Origin: Gari tellinella
Lineage: Eukaryota; Mollusca; Bivalvia; Cardiida; Psammobiidae
Length of the DNA: 64,000 nt
Assembly (NCBI GenBank): GCA_922989275.2
Contig: OV277870.1
Location: 33,848,356-33,912,355 of the forward strand
Direction: 5' to 3'
In this document: piece by piece, positions 1 to 11,614 of the stretch
Layout of the letters: each line of letters starts with the position of its first letter
Position numbering within the stretch: position 1 is the stretch's first letter
The notes under the pieces: generated by a model
Told to the model about the DNA's origin: nothing
Database searches by the model: none
What the model saw: the letters and a program-made list of their open reading frames with translations, nothing else
Program-made: the position numbers and the translations under genes

Positions 1-540
1 AGGACATCAAGGACAGTTGGCTGTTAAGTGTTAAAATGTTTATCTTACCTCCTACTTGATTCAAGATATCCCATAATATCCGTATGGGGTTAGTAAGTTG
101 CCTCAAATCCATATTAGCTCTTTACAAGAGTTAATTCCCTTGCTTGAAGCCGTATGGTTTTCTCCCACCTATATGAAAATAATTTTTGATTATCCAATTT
201 TTTTAAAAAGGCAAACAGATAAGTATGCTTTATTGGCCTGAAATTCTAAACATGAGAAAGTTTTATAATGTTAAGAAAAAAAAACAAAAGAAAAAATGAA
301 AACGCTTTTGATTGATAAAATTAAGTGTTTCTCTTTTCCTCACCATTTAAGGGAGGTAATTCATATAGTTCGTTATATAATAATTTGAAACAATCGGGCC
401 TTTGTTCAGACTTCTTACACATTATAACGTGTTTAAAAAGAGTATCTTTAAGGAGTAAATGGTTAAAAGAAAGATCTATAACAGAAGCCAATATTATGTC
501 CCCATTTCAATGAAACTAAACGCAATACAATATTGAACAA
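1..540. other. Intergenic, no gene seen
   Basis: This AT-rich stretch has only short chance frames. I see no splice-bounded coding exon, RNA gene or clear repeat terminus. Confidence 0.5.
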
Positions 541-1876
541 GAGCCGTATACGGCCCTAAATCGCTCACCTGGAGCCATTAATGTAAATGTAACATATTTT
601 GGAAAGCTGAGAAATTATGACAATATGGTTGTGCCATTTGCTGATTTGATGATGCTGAGTGTCAAATAGCTAAGCTCAGGGTACTGTGGTTTCAGAGAAG
701 ATTTTTTAAGTTTTTATTGAAAAAATCTATAATTAGCTCCTGTGACCTAGTTATGCAACGCACCGGAAACATTTGACTAATATTGGTGAAGTACCTCTAG
801 AAGTTACACCATGCCAAATATCAAAGCTCTAGCCATATTGGTTTCAGAGATGAAGAGGTTTGAAGATTTCACTATATCACTCTATGTAAATTTATGACCC
901 CCAGGGCGGGGTCATTTTTGACCCAGGGACATAATTTGAACAAGCTTGATAGAGGACCTGTAAATGATGCTTTGTGCAAAATATCTAAGCTCAGGGTACT
1001 GTGGTTTCAGAGAAGAAGATTTTTTATGTTTAAATTGAAAAAAATCTATTTTTAGCTCCTGTGACCTAGATATGCAACAGACCAAAACCATTTGAACAAT
1101 ATTGGTAAAGTAACTCTAAAAGTTACGCCATGCCAAATATCAAAGCTCTAGCTATATTAGTTTCAGAGAAAAAGAGGTTTGAAGATTTCATTATATAACT
1201 CTTTGTAAATTTGTGACCTCCGGGGCGGGGACATTTTTTACCCTAGGGACATAATTTGAACAATCTTGATAGAAGACCTATAGATGATGCTTTGTGCCAA
1301 ATATCTAATCTGAGGGTACTGTGATTTCAGAGAAGAAGATTATTTAAGTTTTTATTGAAACGATCTATTTTTAGCTCCTGTGACCTAGATATGCAACAGA
1401 TCAAATATATTTGAACAACTTCCAAAGAGGACCATATTAGTTTCAGAGAAAAAGAGGTTTGAAGATTTCATTATATAACTCTATGTAAATTTGTGACCCC
1501 CGGGGCGGGGCCATTTTTGACCCCAGGGACATAATTTGAACAATCTTGATAGAAGACCTATAGATGATGCTTTGTGCCAAATATCTAAGCTTGGGGTACT
1601 GTGGTTTCAGAGAAAAAGATTTTTTAAGTTTTTATTGAAACGATCTATTTTTAGCTCCTGTGACCTAGATATGCAACGGATCAAAAATATTTGAACAACT
1701 TCCAAAGAGGACCATATAAGGATCATTCCTGCCAAGTTTGGTTAAAATCCATCCAGTAGTTTAGGAGAAGATGTCATTTAAAGAAATTGGTGACGACGAA
1801 CGGACGATCGGACGGACGACGGAAACAGCACGATCAAAATAGCTCACAGTGGCACTTTGTGCAAGGTGAGCTAAAA
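541..1876 (+). repeat. Mollusc-type repeat with GCTCACCT / AGGTGAGC ends
   Basis: The left end has cggccctaaatcgctcacct. The right end has a run of ggacgatcggacggacga followed by caaaatagctcac and aaggtgagctaaaa, so GCTCACC is inverted near the two ends. From general knowledge this terminal block is a very abundant dispersed repeat in bivalves and other molluscs. The interior is a tandem array (listed separately). No protein is encoded. Confidence 0.7.
640..1720 (+). repeat. Diverged tandem repeat, period about 315 bp, four units
   Basis: The anchor gtactgtggtttcagagaa recurs at about 681, 996, 1316 and 1596. The spacings are about 315, 320 and 280 bp, the last unit having a deletion. Each unit also has ttagctcctgtgacctag, a gacccc..ggggcgggg..ccattttt block and tttgaacaatcttgatag. 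The array lies inside the surrounding dispersed repeat. Confidence 0.8.
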
Positions 1877-1890
1877 AACTAAGGGTCCTT

Positions 1891-2361
1891 AATAAATAGA
1901 GGATAACTGTTTTTTCAGTGTAAGATCGAAATTTAATCCATTGAGTGAACATCAGACGTTATATTTTCACGAGTGGCGAAGCCACGAGTGAAAATATAAC
2001 AGTCTGATGTTCACGAAATGGATTAATTCAATCTTACACTGACAAAACACAGTTATTCTATTTATTTATGCTTTTAAGCCACTTTTTAAACGAAATTGTT
2101 TGACAATTGAAAGCGAAAGTACATTATTTATCCCGTGTTGAGCCCCAAGTTTTATGTCGAACAAATGTGCGTGACAGTTGGCGGTACAATGACGTCACTT
2201 ATTTATTGATTTGACGTCAACGGAATTACGTCGTTACTTCCGATCTTGGATTCGTGTTCTTCCGTTGAGTGGTTCGAGACAAAACGGACTGTCGGATTTG
2301 AACGATAAGACACGATTGACTACGATTCTTGGGGAGCCCTACGGGGTAAACTCATAAAAGA
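1891..2361. repeat. Foldback repeat, copy 1 (long hairpin plus conserved flank)
   Basis: Positions 1891-2068 form a near-perfect long hairpin with its axis near 1978 at gtggcgaagccac. Paired segments include cagtgtaagatcgaa/caatcttacactg and tgaacatcagacg/gtctgatgttca. The flank to about 2361 contains gagccccaagttttatg, tgatttgacgtca and tacttccgatc. The flank is repeated at 11790-12070 beside an equivalent hairpin, so hairpin and flank move as one unit. No open frame is present. Confidence 0.75.
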
Positions 2362-2902
2362 AGCACGAGCGTCGATAATCCCACTGCTTGAAGCAGTGGA
2401 TTAACAAGTGATAATCAACCAGAATTAAGCCTTATCAGACGTCGGGTTACCAACTGGCTGATCTGGCTCACAACTATCATAAGTTGACATAAGTTTTGCA
2501 AGTTTTAATGCGTTTTCATGGAACTAATAACCTTTTAATATACGTTTATCAATTCATTTCATGTCCATAGATATCCTCAAAGTTTTATTTCTGTAATATC
2601 GACTTGTAGCCAAACAAAGTTTGCAAGATTTATTCTATATATATATACACACTCATTTGTTATTACATTTTGTATCATTTTCCCTGCATGTTGGCAGCAC
2701 TTGAATTGTAGATCACTGCTATTTACATTAAAGTAACTTTAGTTTTCATTACATTTAATATGTGTCTGTCGAAGTTTATATCTGCAAAGCAATTGAAACA
2801 GCGCAAAACAACAGACAATGAAACAACGAGGCAACTAGAAATGTGCAGGTTTTGCTCCTCAGAATAAGTTTGTTCACAGTCTGAACTACGATGAGATAGA
2901 CA
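2362..2902. other. Unassigned AT-rich sequence
   Basis: Only a short TA run near 2636-2650 stands out. No exon, RNA gene or element end was recognised. Confidence 0.5.
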
Positions 2903-3121
2903 TTACAAACCCATCCTAGATATAGGACATATGCAAACTGTGAAGACTCTGATCAGACGCCGCATTATGCCGCGTCTGATCTGAGTCGACACTGTTTGTT
3001 GATAGGAATTTCAATATAAAACAAAATAAAAATAACAATTTTGACCAGGCATCCCTTTGATAAAAAATGGGCTAATGAAATATATAAACATGGAAGAATA
3101 CACTGGGCATAAATAGGTTAA
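2903..3121. mobile_element. Family A MITE (piggyBac-like TTAA type), copy 1
   Basis: It has the hairpin core tcagacgccgcattatg, then ggaatttcaatataaaac, tttgaccaggcatccctt and tggaagaatacactgggc, and it ends in aaataggttaa. The left end is degraded relative to the consensus TTAACCCATTTGTGCCCA. It is non-coding. Confidence 0.75.
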
Positions 3122-3269
3122 TAGGTTTTCTCAAAAACGCGTTGACATTGAAACCCTTATGATCATTGCAATTAGATAGGAGCCAGACGAGTCTCCAAAC
3201 TGTTTGCCATACAAATTGAAATACAATACACCTATGCTGTTAAAAATCCGACGGGATTCAACGATTATC

Positions 3270-3574
3270 AATGTTGTTCGGATGGAACTGTTAAAAGGAG
3301 GAGGAATAATTAACCCTTGGTTAACACGTGAAAACAGTTTGAATCCAGATCAGACGCCATGTAACGTTGAAACTTATCCGGGTTCAAACATTTTGTGACT
3401 CGTCTTTATGTTTCTTCTGTCCACATATCCAAACTGTAAGAAAGAAACACCACACGGTAATTTTAAGCAGACGATATGGCAGTAGTGAAAGTGTTAGACA
3501 TTATTGACTTTTTTGGGGAAGAGCGGCAATCAGTGTTGTTAGGAGAGAATCGTTGTAGGGAGAGAGCATTGTAG
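3270..3574. mobile_element. Family E MITE (Tc1-like TA type), copy 1, 5'-eroded
   Basis: It contains tgttcggatggaactgtt, a hairpin module (cagatcagacgccatgtaac), gtgactcgtctttatgtttc and taagcagacgatatggcag. It ends with gttgtagggagagagcattgta, matching the family E end GGGAGGGAGCACTG-TA. The left TIR is not recognisable. Confidence 0.65.
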
Positions 3575-3642
3575 ATCATCAAACTTGTTAACGATACTGC
3601 TATATTCTACAGTTTACTTTATTATGCTTGTTTTTGTTTCGT

Positions 3643-3867
3643 TTAACCCATTTGTGCCCATGATCCCATATAAGGGACATAGAAAAACAGTGTAGACTTT
3701 GTCAGACGCCGCATTATGCGGCGTCTGATTAGAGTCTACACTGTTTGCTGATAGGAATTTCAATATAAAACAAAATGAAAATGAAAATTTTGACCAGGTA
3801 TCCATTTAATAAAAATGGACTAATGCAATACAAAACATGGAAGAATCCACTGGGCACAAATAGGTAA
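3643..3867. mobile_element. Family A MITE, copy 2, nearly full length
   Basis: It starts TTAA-CCCATTTGTGCCCA at 3643 and ends tgggcacaaataggtaa. Its palindrome spans about 3690-3750 with core tcagacgccgcattatgc. Terminal CCC/GGG with TTAA is the piggyBac target pattern. Confidence 0.85.
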
Positions 3868-3921
3868 AGTAAATCAAGTTAAATCAAAGCCCTGCTAGCA
3901 CTGAGGTTTTGACGGCATTTG

Positions 3922-3985
3922 AGGTCACCTGACGAAAAGTGCAATAGTGAGCTATTGTGTCCTTCATCGTCAGTTGCGTTATGTT
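3922..3985. repeat. Terminal fragment of the GCTCACC mollusc repeat
   Basis: The run ggtcacctgacgaaaagtgc followed by gtgagctattgtgtcc and tcatcgtcagttgcg matches the end of the repeat at 541-1876 in opposite orientation. Confidence 0.6.
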
Positions 3986-3999
3986 CGGTTTTCCATACT

Positions 4000-4145
4000 C
4001 GATATATAGAGGATATTGGGCGAGTGTGGTTTCAGTATTTACTTTATTGAACGAAATAGATAAAGTTATCTGTTGTGAGCCTTGGCGAGAAACATATTAT
4101 TTTATCCAACGAGTTCGATTAACTCAATGCTGACGACACACACAT
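4000..4145. repeat. Decayed foldback hairpin
   Basis: It contains tagaggatattgggcgagtg, as at the ends of the foldback at 19223-19650, and a weak inverted pairing to tccaacgagttcgattaac. It is too diverged for full boundaries. Confidence 0.4.
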
Positions 4146-4815
4146 TTTATATTCTGTTTATCACATAAACGTCAATCGACACACACACAAAAATTCGAAC
4201 GTTCTACTTTCACCTTTTCCTCAGCTGTTAGGAAAACGATTCGTCATATAGGTGTTATAAAGGTTTTTTTTCATCCATTGATAAAATATTTATCAAACTA
4301 AACAAAAGAAAAACTACACCAATGTGTTGTGAAAATACTTCTCTGAAAACATTTTCAAATTTAAATAAATATTTAATCCAAAAGTATTCTTATTGACTAA
4401 AAATGATCTTTTTTACATTTAATTTTGTTTTGGGAAATACGTCATGATTGTTACTAGACGTCAGTATGATGTAATGTAAAATTTAGAAATAAACAGACTT
4501 GCTCTGAGTCACTGTAAATACTAAAGCGCTACATAGCCTTATTTACAACTTTTTTGCGGGACTGCTGGGGTGAAAAAACAACCACGTTATCATACTTAAC
4601 GTACACCGTATCTTTTAAGCAATAGGGAATTAAGTTATGTATATTGCTCAGAATACTGAACAAGTATTCCAAACTTCACACCGACACCAAATGAAATGTT
4701 GTCTTACAAAACATTAGCCTAAAATTAAACAAAAATGACGCAGGCAACAGGGAGGACAAAAAAGCTCGACATTTCTAAAGGTTTAGCTCAACATAATTGA
4801 TACAACAAATAAATA
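4146..4815. other. Unassigned intergenic sequence
   Basis: No coding exon, RNA gene or transposon end was recognised in this AT-rich stretch. Confidence 0.45.
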
Positions 4816-5090
4816 AAAAGGGTTTGCGGTCGACGTATTCGAACCTCTGACATCCGCTTTCAAAGTAGCAGTCTTACATGTTAACTCATTACCCCATAAC
4901 ATGTTTCTAGTTTTGAAAATAGGTGACTTACTTAAAGCTGATTGAAAGTAAAGTAGAATGCGCCTTATGGCACATTCTGCTTTACTTATATCCTGCTTTA
5001 AGCTACCATCTGCGAGAATAAAGAAAATATTCTGTATGATAAATATTTATGACCGGATAAATTGGACATATTTTCTTCAGGAGGAATAAG
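4816..5090. repeat. Family D repeat, copy 1, with tRNA-like block
   Basis: On the minus strand, 4825-4845 carries gaggttcgaata, resembling a pol III B box. This is followed by a palindromic segment with gaaagtaaagtagaatgcgc paired to gcacattctgctttactt, then gagaataaagaaaatatt. Related copies lie at 16600-16730, 38225-38440 and 47925-48365. It is non-coding. Confidence 0.55.
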
Positions 5091-5488
5091 CTAAATGCGC
5101 TAAAACGCGCTTGTATATGGAAAAGGGTTGACCAATAGACTATCGCGACACACGACAGTTATCTTGCTTTTCTTAATATGTCTGACTTCTAAAAGTAATT
5201 AAGTGATATCAATGCGCAAAGTTGTAACAGGGTGAGGGTAAAATACTTGATACAATGGGATTTAGTACACCTATTGTGTAAATAAAGAAGAAATAAAGCT
5301 TAACTATGTTTAGATGAAAAGGATTCTAGTAGGCTCTGTCTGAAAGTCATTTACACTTCGTTATTAATTTTCATTGCAAGTGCGAACTCTTTGGAGTTGT
5401 TAATTTTGTTCAATTATTTGGAATTGTCATACATTTGTTTTGCTTTGCCGTCAACACATAAAACGTATGTTTCATGCATATTCGTTAT
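5091..5488. other. Unassigned intergenic sequence
   Basis: No gene or repeat end was recognised. Confidence 0.45.
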
Positions 5489-6145
5489 ACCCCGTTTACA
5501 CAGACGGTCGGGCTTATATCAGTACCAAATCGGTCTAATTATTTGCTGTTTTGCTGATCGATTGTCATAAGTGATATAATTTCAGGCTTTCTGTGTAACG
5601 GGTATCGATGATGAATAATTGTTCAATCGGTAAAACGCTACCCCGCCTCCGATTGGCCACCGATTGGCGACTCATAAAATCCGATTAAAAGCGCCCAAAA
5701 ACCAATCAATAATCGATGAATACCGATAGAACACCGATGAAATGTTGGCGGCAACCGAATCACCAACTGATCACCGATTGAACTGCCATTAACAACCGAT
5801 AAAAACCGACGAGATCCCGCGTTTTAATTCTCATCTTTTTTCATCGGTGGTACGTATAAGTTCATCGGTGGTTTATCGGTGACTCGTCGGTGATATCGGT
5901 AGTAGACAGGTTATCAATCGGTCATTTGTAAAATGTTTTCACCGATCGAGAATTTTATACACGTTAAAAATTCCCAATCGGTGATTTTTCCCCGACGAAA
6001 CTCATCTTTACCTAATAGCTATTGATAGGTGGAAAACAGGTGGCCAATAGGTGATGTCGGTAGTAAATAGGTTTTCATTGGTCCCCTCCATAGTTTGGCG
6101 AAAAAAACAACCGATCTATCACCGATGGCTCTATGTAAACGGGGT
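5489..6145 (+). mobile_element. CCGAT-rich TIR element G, copy 1
   Basis: Bounded by accccgtttacacagacgg and its inverse gtaaacggggtgta, it is a terminal-inverted-repeat unit of about 650 bp. The interior is packed with accgat/atcggt hexamers on both strands. There is no open frame of note. It matches the next copy nearly base for base over most of its length. Confidence 0.8.
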
Positions 6146-6148
6146 GTA

Positions 6149-6801
6149 TGCCCTGGTTACACAGACGGGCGGGCTTAAATCGATACCCAATTTGCTGTTT
6201 TGATCGGTTGGCATAACCGATTTAATTTCAGACTTTCTGTGTAACGGGTATCGATGATGAATTATTGTTCAATCGGTTAAACGCCACCCCGCCTCCGACT
6301 GGCCACCGATTGGCAACTCATGAAATCCAATGGGCCACCGATTAAAAGCGCCCAAAAACCAATCAATAATCGATGAATACCGATAGAACACCGATGAAAT
6401 GCTGGCGGCAACCGAATCACCAACTGATCACCGATTGAACTGCCATTAACAACCGATAAAAACCGACGAGATCCCGCGTTTTAATTCTCATCTTTTTCAT
6501 CGGTGGTACGTATAAGTTCATCGGTGGTTTATCGGTGACTCGTCGGTGATATCGGTAGTAGACAGGTTATCAATCGGTCATTTGTAAAATGTTTTCACCG
6601 ATCGAGAATTTTATACACGTTTAAAATTCCCAATCGGTGATTTTTCCCCGACGAAACTCATCTTTACCTAATAGCTATTGATAGGTGGAAAACAGGTGGC
6701 CAATAGGTGATGTCGGTAGTAAATAGGTTTTCATTGGTCCCCTCCATAGTTTGGCGAAAAAAACAACCGATCTATCACCGATGGCTCTGTGTAACCGGGT
6801 T
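6149..6801 (+). mobile_element. CCGAT-rich TIR element G, copy 2
   Basis: It begins ccctggttacacagacggg and ends ggctctgtgtaaccgggt. Long identical runs are shared with 5489-6145, for example aactgccattaacaaccgat and gtaaatag-type tracts. One difference is an extra ccaatgggccaccg near 6327. It is a direct tandem copy. Confidence 0.8.
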
Positions 6802-7486
6802 GTAAAATTCTCGATCGGTGAATATATTTTACAAATAACCGATTGACAACCTGTCTACTACCGATATTACAGACGAGTCACCGATAAACCACCGATACAC
6901 CACCGATGAATTGATGCTTACCAACGATGAAAAAAGATGATAATTAAAACGCGGGATCTCGTCGGTTTTCATCGGTTGTTAATGGCAGTTAAATCGGTGA
7001 TCAATTGGTGATCAATCGGTTGCCGCCAGCATTTCATCGGTGTTTTATCGGTATTCATCGATTATTGAACGGTTGTTGGGCGCTTTTAATCGGTGGCCCA
7101 TTGGATTTCATGAGTCGCCAATCGGTGGCCAATCGGAGGCGGGGTGGCGTTTGACCGATTGAACAATTATTCATCACCGATACCCGGTTACACAGAAAGC
7201 CTAAAATTAAATCACGTATGACAACCGATCAAAACAGCAAAACATTAGACCGATTGGGTACCGATTTAAGCCCGACCGTCTGTGTAAACGGGGTGTAAGT
7301 TTAAAATTTACAATCGGTGATTTTTCACCGACGAAACTCATCTTTACCTAATAGCTATTGATAGGTGGAAAACAGGTGACCAATAGGTGATGTCGGTAGT
7401 AAATAGGTTTTCATCGGTCCCCTCCCTAGTTTGGCGAAAAAAACAACCGATCTATCACCGATGGCTCTGTGTAACCGGGGTGGTGT
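6802..7486. mobile_element. CCGAT-rich element G, copy 3, internally inverted
   Basis: Positions 6802-7297 are the reverse complement of the first roughly 500 bp of copies 1-2, ending at gtctgtgtaaacggggtgta. Positions 7298-7486 are in forward orientation and match the last roughly 190 bp, ending ggctctgtgtaaccgggg. An inversion inside the copy, or two partial copies in opposite orientation, explains this. Confidence 0.75.
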
Positions 7487-7574
7487 TACGGACTGAGTTA
7501 CTGGCACAATGTTTGGGCATTCAGGTATAGCAATCGTGTTTCATATATATTAGGAATTTAATTTTAGCTAGCTG

Positions 7575-7626
7575 GCAAACAGTTTGGATGCTGATCTAAC
7601 ACCAGATAACCCGGCGTCTTGACTGA
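7575..7626. repeat. Hairpin module, diverged
   Basis: ggcaaacagtttggatgctg and aacccggcgtcttgac are the left stem and part of the right stem of the module seen in the MITEs. The outer right arm is lost. Confidence 0.5.
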
Positions 7627-7957
7627 CTTAAAATGTTTGAAATGGACATAATTATTATACAACAAACCCGTTTTTGGGTAAAGAATAAAAAAGCTTTATT
7701 GTATATAGATATTTCACTGGTTGTGCACTGTTCTGAATAACATGGATGTTAACAATCCTTTGGTGTTATTTGATTTTTTTTTTAACTTCATCAAAGAGAA
7801 TACTTCTAGATACGTTGTTATGGTTTTTATTGAGAAATACGGTCAAATAAATAAGTAACGAAAGATGCAAGAAAGGGTCCCGAACGGACACCAGACAGTA
7901 TACGTATGTCTGAATTCGAGGACATTGATGGCCAAGATAATTGATAATAACTAGGTA

Positions 7958-8110
7958 CAGTGGAGAATACGTTATTGTTTCCACTTAACGTGATTATGTT
8001 AGAACAAGAATGTCTATTGCAAACAGATTTAGTATGATCAGTAACCAGATAACCCAGCGTCTGATCATACTCCAACAATTTGGTCAGATTAAATAAAACC
8101 ATCCACATGT
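7958..8110. mobile_element. Family C MITE, 5' part
   Basis: TA followed by CAGTGGAGAATACGTTATTG at 7958 is the family C end. A module with aacccagcgtctgatcatac follows near 8046-8072. The other TIR is not found. Confidence 0.6.
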
Positions 8111-8170
8111 TTCAACAACCATTTACGTTCCACATATTGCTGCAACGCGTCTGCGTTTAGTTTTGGAAAA

Positions 8171-8386
8171 TAACCCTTTTGTGCCCAGTGGATTCTTCCA
8201 TTATAATATATTGGATTAACTCATTTTTTTTATAGAACGGGTGCCTGGTCTAAATTTTAAATTTCGTTTTGTTTTATATTGAAATTACTATCAGCAAGCA
8301 TTGTAGACTCTGATAATGTGGTTTCTGATCAGAGTCTACACGGTTTGCTATGTTTCATATAAGGGATCGTGGGCACAAATGGGTTA
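8171..8386. mobile_element. Family A MITE, copy 3 (reverse orientation)
   Basis: It starts taacccttttgtgcccagtg and ends gtgggcacaaatgggtta. The central hairpin has lost part of its core (ctgataatgtggtttctgat), while the outer stem tgtagactctg/cagagtctaca is kept. Confidence 0.8.
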
Positions 8387-8694
8387 GTAACAGCTTTTCC
8401 ACTGTGAAATTTCGATTGGGTTATGGCAGATAGCCTAGAAACTACACTCTTGGAAGTACATGATTTGTCTTTTAAACGAAACTAAACCAAATGCAATTCG
8501 ATACAAATGTAAATATGACGGTTTATTGAATATATTGGGGGTTTAATGTTTAGAGTCTTTGAAAACTTTACTGAGTTCTTACTGAGATCATCGGGAGGTA
8601 GCTCACATACGGCTCAACAGTTTTGATTCTATCCGTTTCTTTGAGCGAATGAGATTGGCCGAAATCATCTTTCTGAAACCATTCCTCACCATCA

Positions 8695-8780
8695 TTATCA
8701 TCATCTCATTTCATCAATCATCGGCGCTTTGTGACATATTCAGCGTCGACATGCCGTAAAACCCAACTCACATCCATCCA
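8695..8780. repeat. LINE-tail-like fragment
   Basis: The run catcggcgctttgtgacat, then gtcgacatgccgtaaaaccc and aactcacatccatcc, resembles a 3' tail repeat known to me from bivalve genomes. It recurs in part at 50315-50370 (cggcgctatatgacc, gcgatgccgtaaaacc). Clade not assigned. Confidence 0.45.
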
Positions 8781-8967
8781 TTAAATGATGGACATCAGTA
8801 AAGCAAAAATTACCTGGAGAAGTTGCATTAAGTTTCTACCTGTCTATAACGACTGCAAGTTCAAACTATTTTGAATTGATTCAAAACCTACAAAATCCAA
8901 AATCTTCGAGGGATGTTCGAGGGATGTTGTACTACAGTGAGGATGCCAATTTCCCAATTGGACTGTA

Positions 8968-9165
8968 TAAACCCCTTCACTGCCATGATGTCATCAAGTT
9001 CAAAACAATTCTCGTCTGCATTTGGTTCTCAAAGTTAAATTTCGGCGTTTTTACTTAAGAAATATTGAAATGAGTGTCAAACAGTTTGACGCGGCGTCTG
9101 ATCAAGGATCCTAACTGTTTGCAAATAAATATTGTACTCGGGATACTAGGCAGTGAAGGGGTTAA
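8968..9165. mobile_element. Family B MITE (piggyBac-like TTAA type)
   Basis: It starts aaccccttcactgccatga and ends ggcagtgaaggggttaa. The module is at 9078-9122 (aaacagtttgacgcggcgtc) with a shortened left arm. Inverted CACTGCC/GGCAGTG ends beside TTAA support the boundaries. Confidence 0.75.
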
Positions 9166-9289
9166 AGTGTAGTTAATTAAAATGTTTTGACAATTTTGAT
9201 TACTCTTTCAATATTGTTGTCTGAAACATAGTTTAAAAATTAGGCTGAAGGGAGGTTGACATGAGAATTGTCGATCAAACAGTAAATAT

Positions 9290-9390
9290 TTGTCAAACAG
9301 TTTGTATCCTGATAAGAGGCCGCGTCTAATCTGGATCTAAACTGTTTGCAAAGCCGACTTTATGCCACGTCTACGGTGAAAGGATAATAA
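9290..9390. mobile_element. Family B fragment with hairpin module
   Basis: gtcaaacagtttgtatcctg and gatctaaactgtttgcaaag flank the core gaggccgcgtctaat. The sequence gactttatgccacgtctacg and gtgaaagg matches the family B right end. The far end is not clear. Confidence 0.5.
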
Positions 9391-9714
9391 TGTAACACGA
9401 AATCTGACAGTAACTATTGGTCAGCTATAGTCGTGACTTTACTAAAATCGTAAAAAAATAAGTTTGACTCCTTGAATGTCTGATTAGGCTCCAACATGTA
9501 TAAGCTTAACTTATGTTTGAGTTAATTTTACAAAGTTTGCAGACAGGTGCGAGTCGATTTTAGTAGAGGAGTTTACTACTCAACTGCCTGATTATTGTCT
9601 CCTTGACAGGAGCCTGTGTAAACCATTTCCCCAAAAATAGGCCTTATTATATTACGCCTATGAAGAAAATAGTTCTTGTTTATACAGACATGTATTTGAT
9701 TTTTTTATTTGTTA

Positions 9715-9830
9715 TTTAGTATACCAAACATATATCACGCTCTTTTCATCCAGCAGTAATGCATATATACCTACAAAGTGAAATCATACAACATACATAA
9801 ATACATTTACAATAAAGGGAACAGAATGGA
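9715..9830 (-). repeat. Decayed LINE 3' terminus
   Basis: tagtataccaaacatatatc, acgctcttttcatcc, tacctacaaagtgaaatc and aacatacataaatac parallel the 3' end of the LINE at 21192-22413 (attataccagatttatat, agcgctcttttcacac, tacctacaaatcgag). It is a second, older insertion of the same kind. Confidence 0.5.
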
Positions 9831-9924
9831 TTCACCTTATTGAAAACTACACGATCACCTGCTTTTGAGTTTTGCAAAATATTTAATGTCAATTAACTTT
9901 AAGGAAACTGATCACAATTGTCAA

Positions 9925-9970
9925 ACAGATTAGATCCTGCGGCGTCTGATCTTGGTCCAAATAGTTAGCT
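9925..9970. repeat. Short hairpin-module copy
   Basis: tgtcaaacagattagatcctg pairs weakly with cttggtccaaatagttagc around gcggcgtctgat. The left core has been lost. Confidence 0.45.
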
Positions 9971-10309
9971 TATCAAAACTCTTACCATGCTTGCGACGGA
10001 CATTCCCCACAGCGATTATACCTTTGAAAGTAGTTTGACACTCTGAATCTGTTTTAAAAAGAATGTTTTAGAAAATTGCCATTTTTATAACAATAGCATA
10101 CGACTATTGTTTTAGACGAAAACATTACCCAGCATGCAAAGAATTAAGTAAAATCGTGATAAGCATGCCAATGGTTAATGAAGCTGATATCGTGCATTAT
10201 GAACGTGGTTGCGTGTTGGTTGGCTGATAACATATATCCAGGATTAGAAAGCTTTTAGCACCATGTGCAGTTTTATTGCCCCCAGCTCAAGACGGTGTGG
10301 TAGGAAATA

Positions 10310-10440
10310 TTCGTGTCTTTTAAACATAAGTGAACGCAAACGCAATGCAATTATATATTTTAAAAAATTACTGGCGTTTGAGCATGTGGACAATTTATGA
10401 AGGCTGAGTGTCAAACAGCTTTTAACCTGATGGACCATTG
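10310..10440. mobile_element. Decayed family C fragment
   Basis: cttttaaacataagtgaacg, then caaacgcaatgcaat and gtgtcaaacagcttttaacc, follow the family C order (TTTAAACGCAAACGCAATGC, then the module). The ends are eroded. Confidence 0.4.
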
Positions 10441-10507
10441 GCATTTTTTTTATCTCAAAGATTACCTGAAGCTTTTTTACCACATATAATGATGTCAGGT
10501 CGTAAGC

Positions 10508-10707
10508 TTAACCCATTTTCGCCCAGTGGATTCTTCCATGTTTTATATTGGTTTAGTCGAGTTTTTATCAAAGGGATGTCTGGTCAAAATGTTCGTTTTT
10601 ATTTAGTGTTATATTGAAATTCTTATCAGCAAACAGTGTAGACTCTGATCAGAGTTCACACTGTTTGCATATGCCCCATATATGGTATCGTTGGCACAAA
10701 TGGGTTA
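10508..10707. mobile_element. Family A MITE, copy 4 (reverse orientation)
   Basis: TTAA at 10508 is followed by cccattttcgcccagtgg. The right end is ttggcacaaatgggtta. The hairpin is reduced to gtagactctgatcagagtt, so the GACGCCG core is deleted while the outer stem remains. Confidence 0.85.
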
Positions 10708-10889
10708 TGGGATTTTTGTAGATCTGGACCATTCGCCTTTTCCAAGAAGGATGAACAGTGGTATCGTAGACCATGCTTTTATAATAAGGCATCATCATGT
10801 AGTTGAGTTTAACAGGCATATAAAGAAACAATAGCGTTATTATATATGTTTATGTACCCCGCAACAATCATTATGCTTATTGCAGCCAG

Positions 10890-11036
10890 TTTCAAGCAAG
10901 ACCAGTCTCCTGGTAACCCAGCGTCTTACTATACTAGAACTGTTTGATACTAAGCCTGACAGGAATATTCCATAATTTTAAGAAGCGCGATTGTTTTTGT
11001 TCCAAAGGGAAATTATAACGTCTTCTCCACTGTTAT
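10890..11036. mobile_element. Family C fragment, right part
   Basis: The module remnant tctcctggtaacccagcgtc lies at 10916-10935. The right end ataacgtcttctccactg at 11017-11034 matches the inverted family C TIR. The left TIR is missing. Confidence 0.5.
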
Positions 11037-11614
11037 GACTCTTGACTAGCAATTACAAACGCCCTTTCAATTTCGCTTGTGAATTTCTCGCTTTACTAAA
11101 CAAATAAGACAGGCACGTAAACCGTTATAGGTTATTCTAACATGACACGCGTTTTGGTCACTATAAAAATAGAACAAGCTCATCGTGGTATACCTGAGAC
11201 GTTTTACAACGCTCTTCTCTACCCCGCTCCTCCCGCGGTTATATGATATGATGTGACCTCGTGCATTCATACGTTATGTTTTTGAAATTTTGTACGTTAT
11301 TGATATACCCCGTAAAGACCATATACTTTTAACCAGTCATGTTACTGTAATATTTATGCGTTATGTTATTCTTCTGAATGCAAGTACAATAGCGAAAATG
11401 TAATTGTAAACATGTTTAGTTAAGCGCAAGATATAACGTGATAATGAGAAGAAACGGACATGCTATTTAAGTGTTGACGATTTTTAAAAAAAAAAAATAT
11501 TTACCAAAATAAGTAAACGTAAATATCGTTTTTCTTTACCCATTTCCTTATTTAAAAACAGTTTAGGCACTTCATGTCAAAAATCAACATATGTCTTACA
11601 TATCAAAGATGACA
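11037..11614. other. Unassigned intergenic sequence
   Basis: An A-rich run lies near 11487-11500. No exon, RNA gene or element was recognised. Confidence 0.45.
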
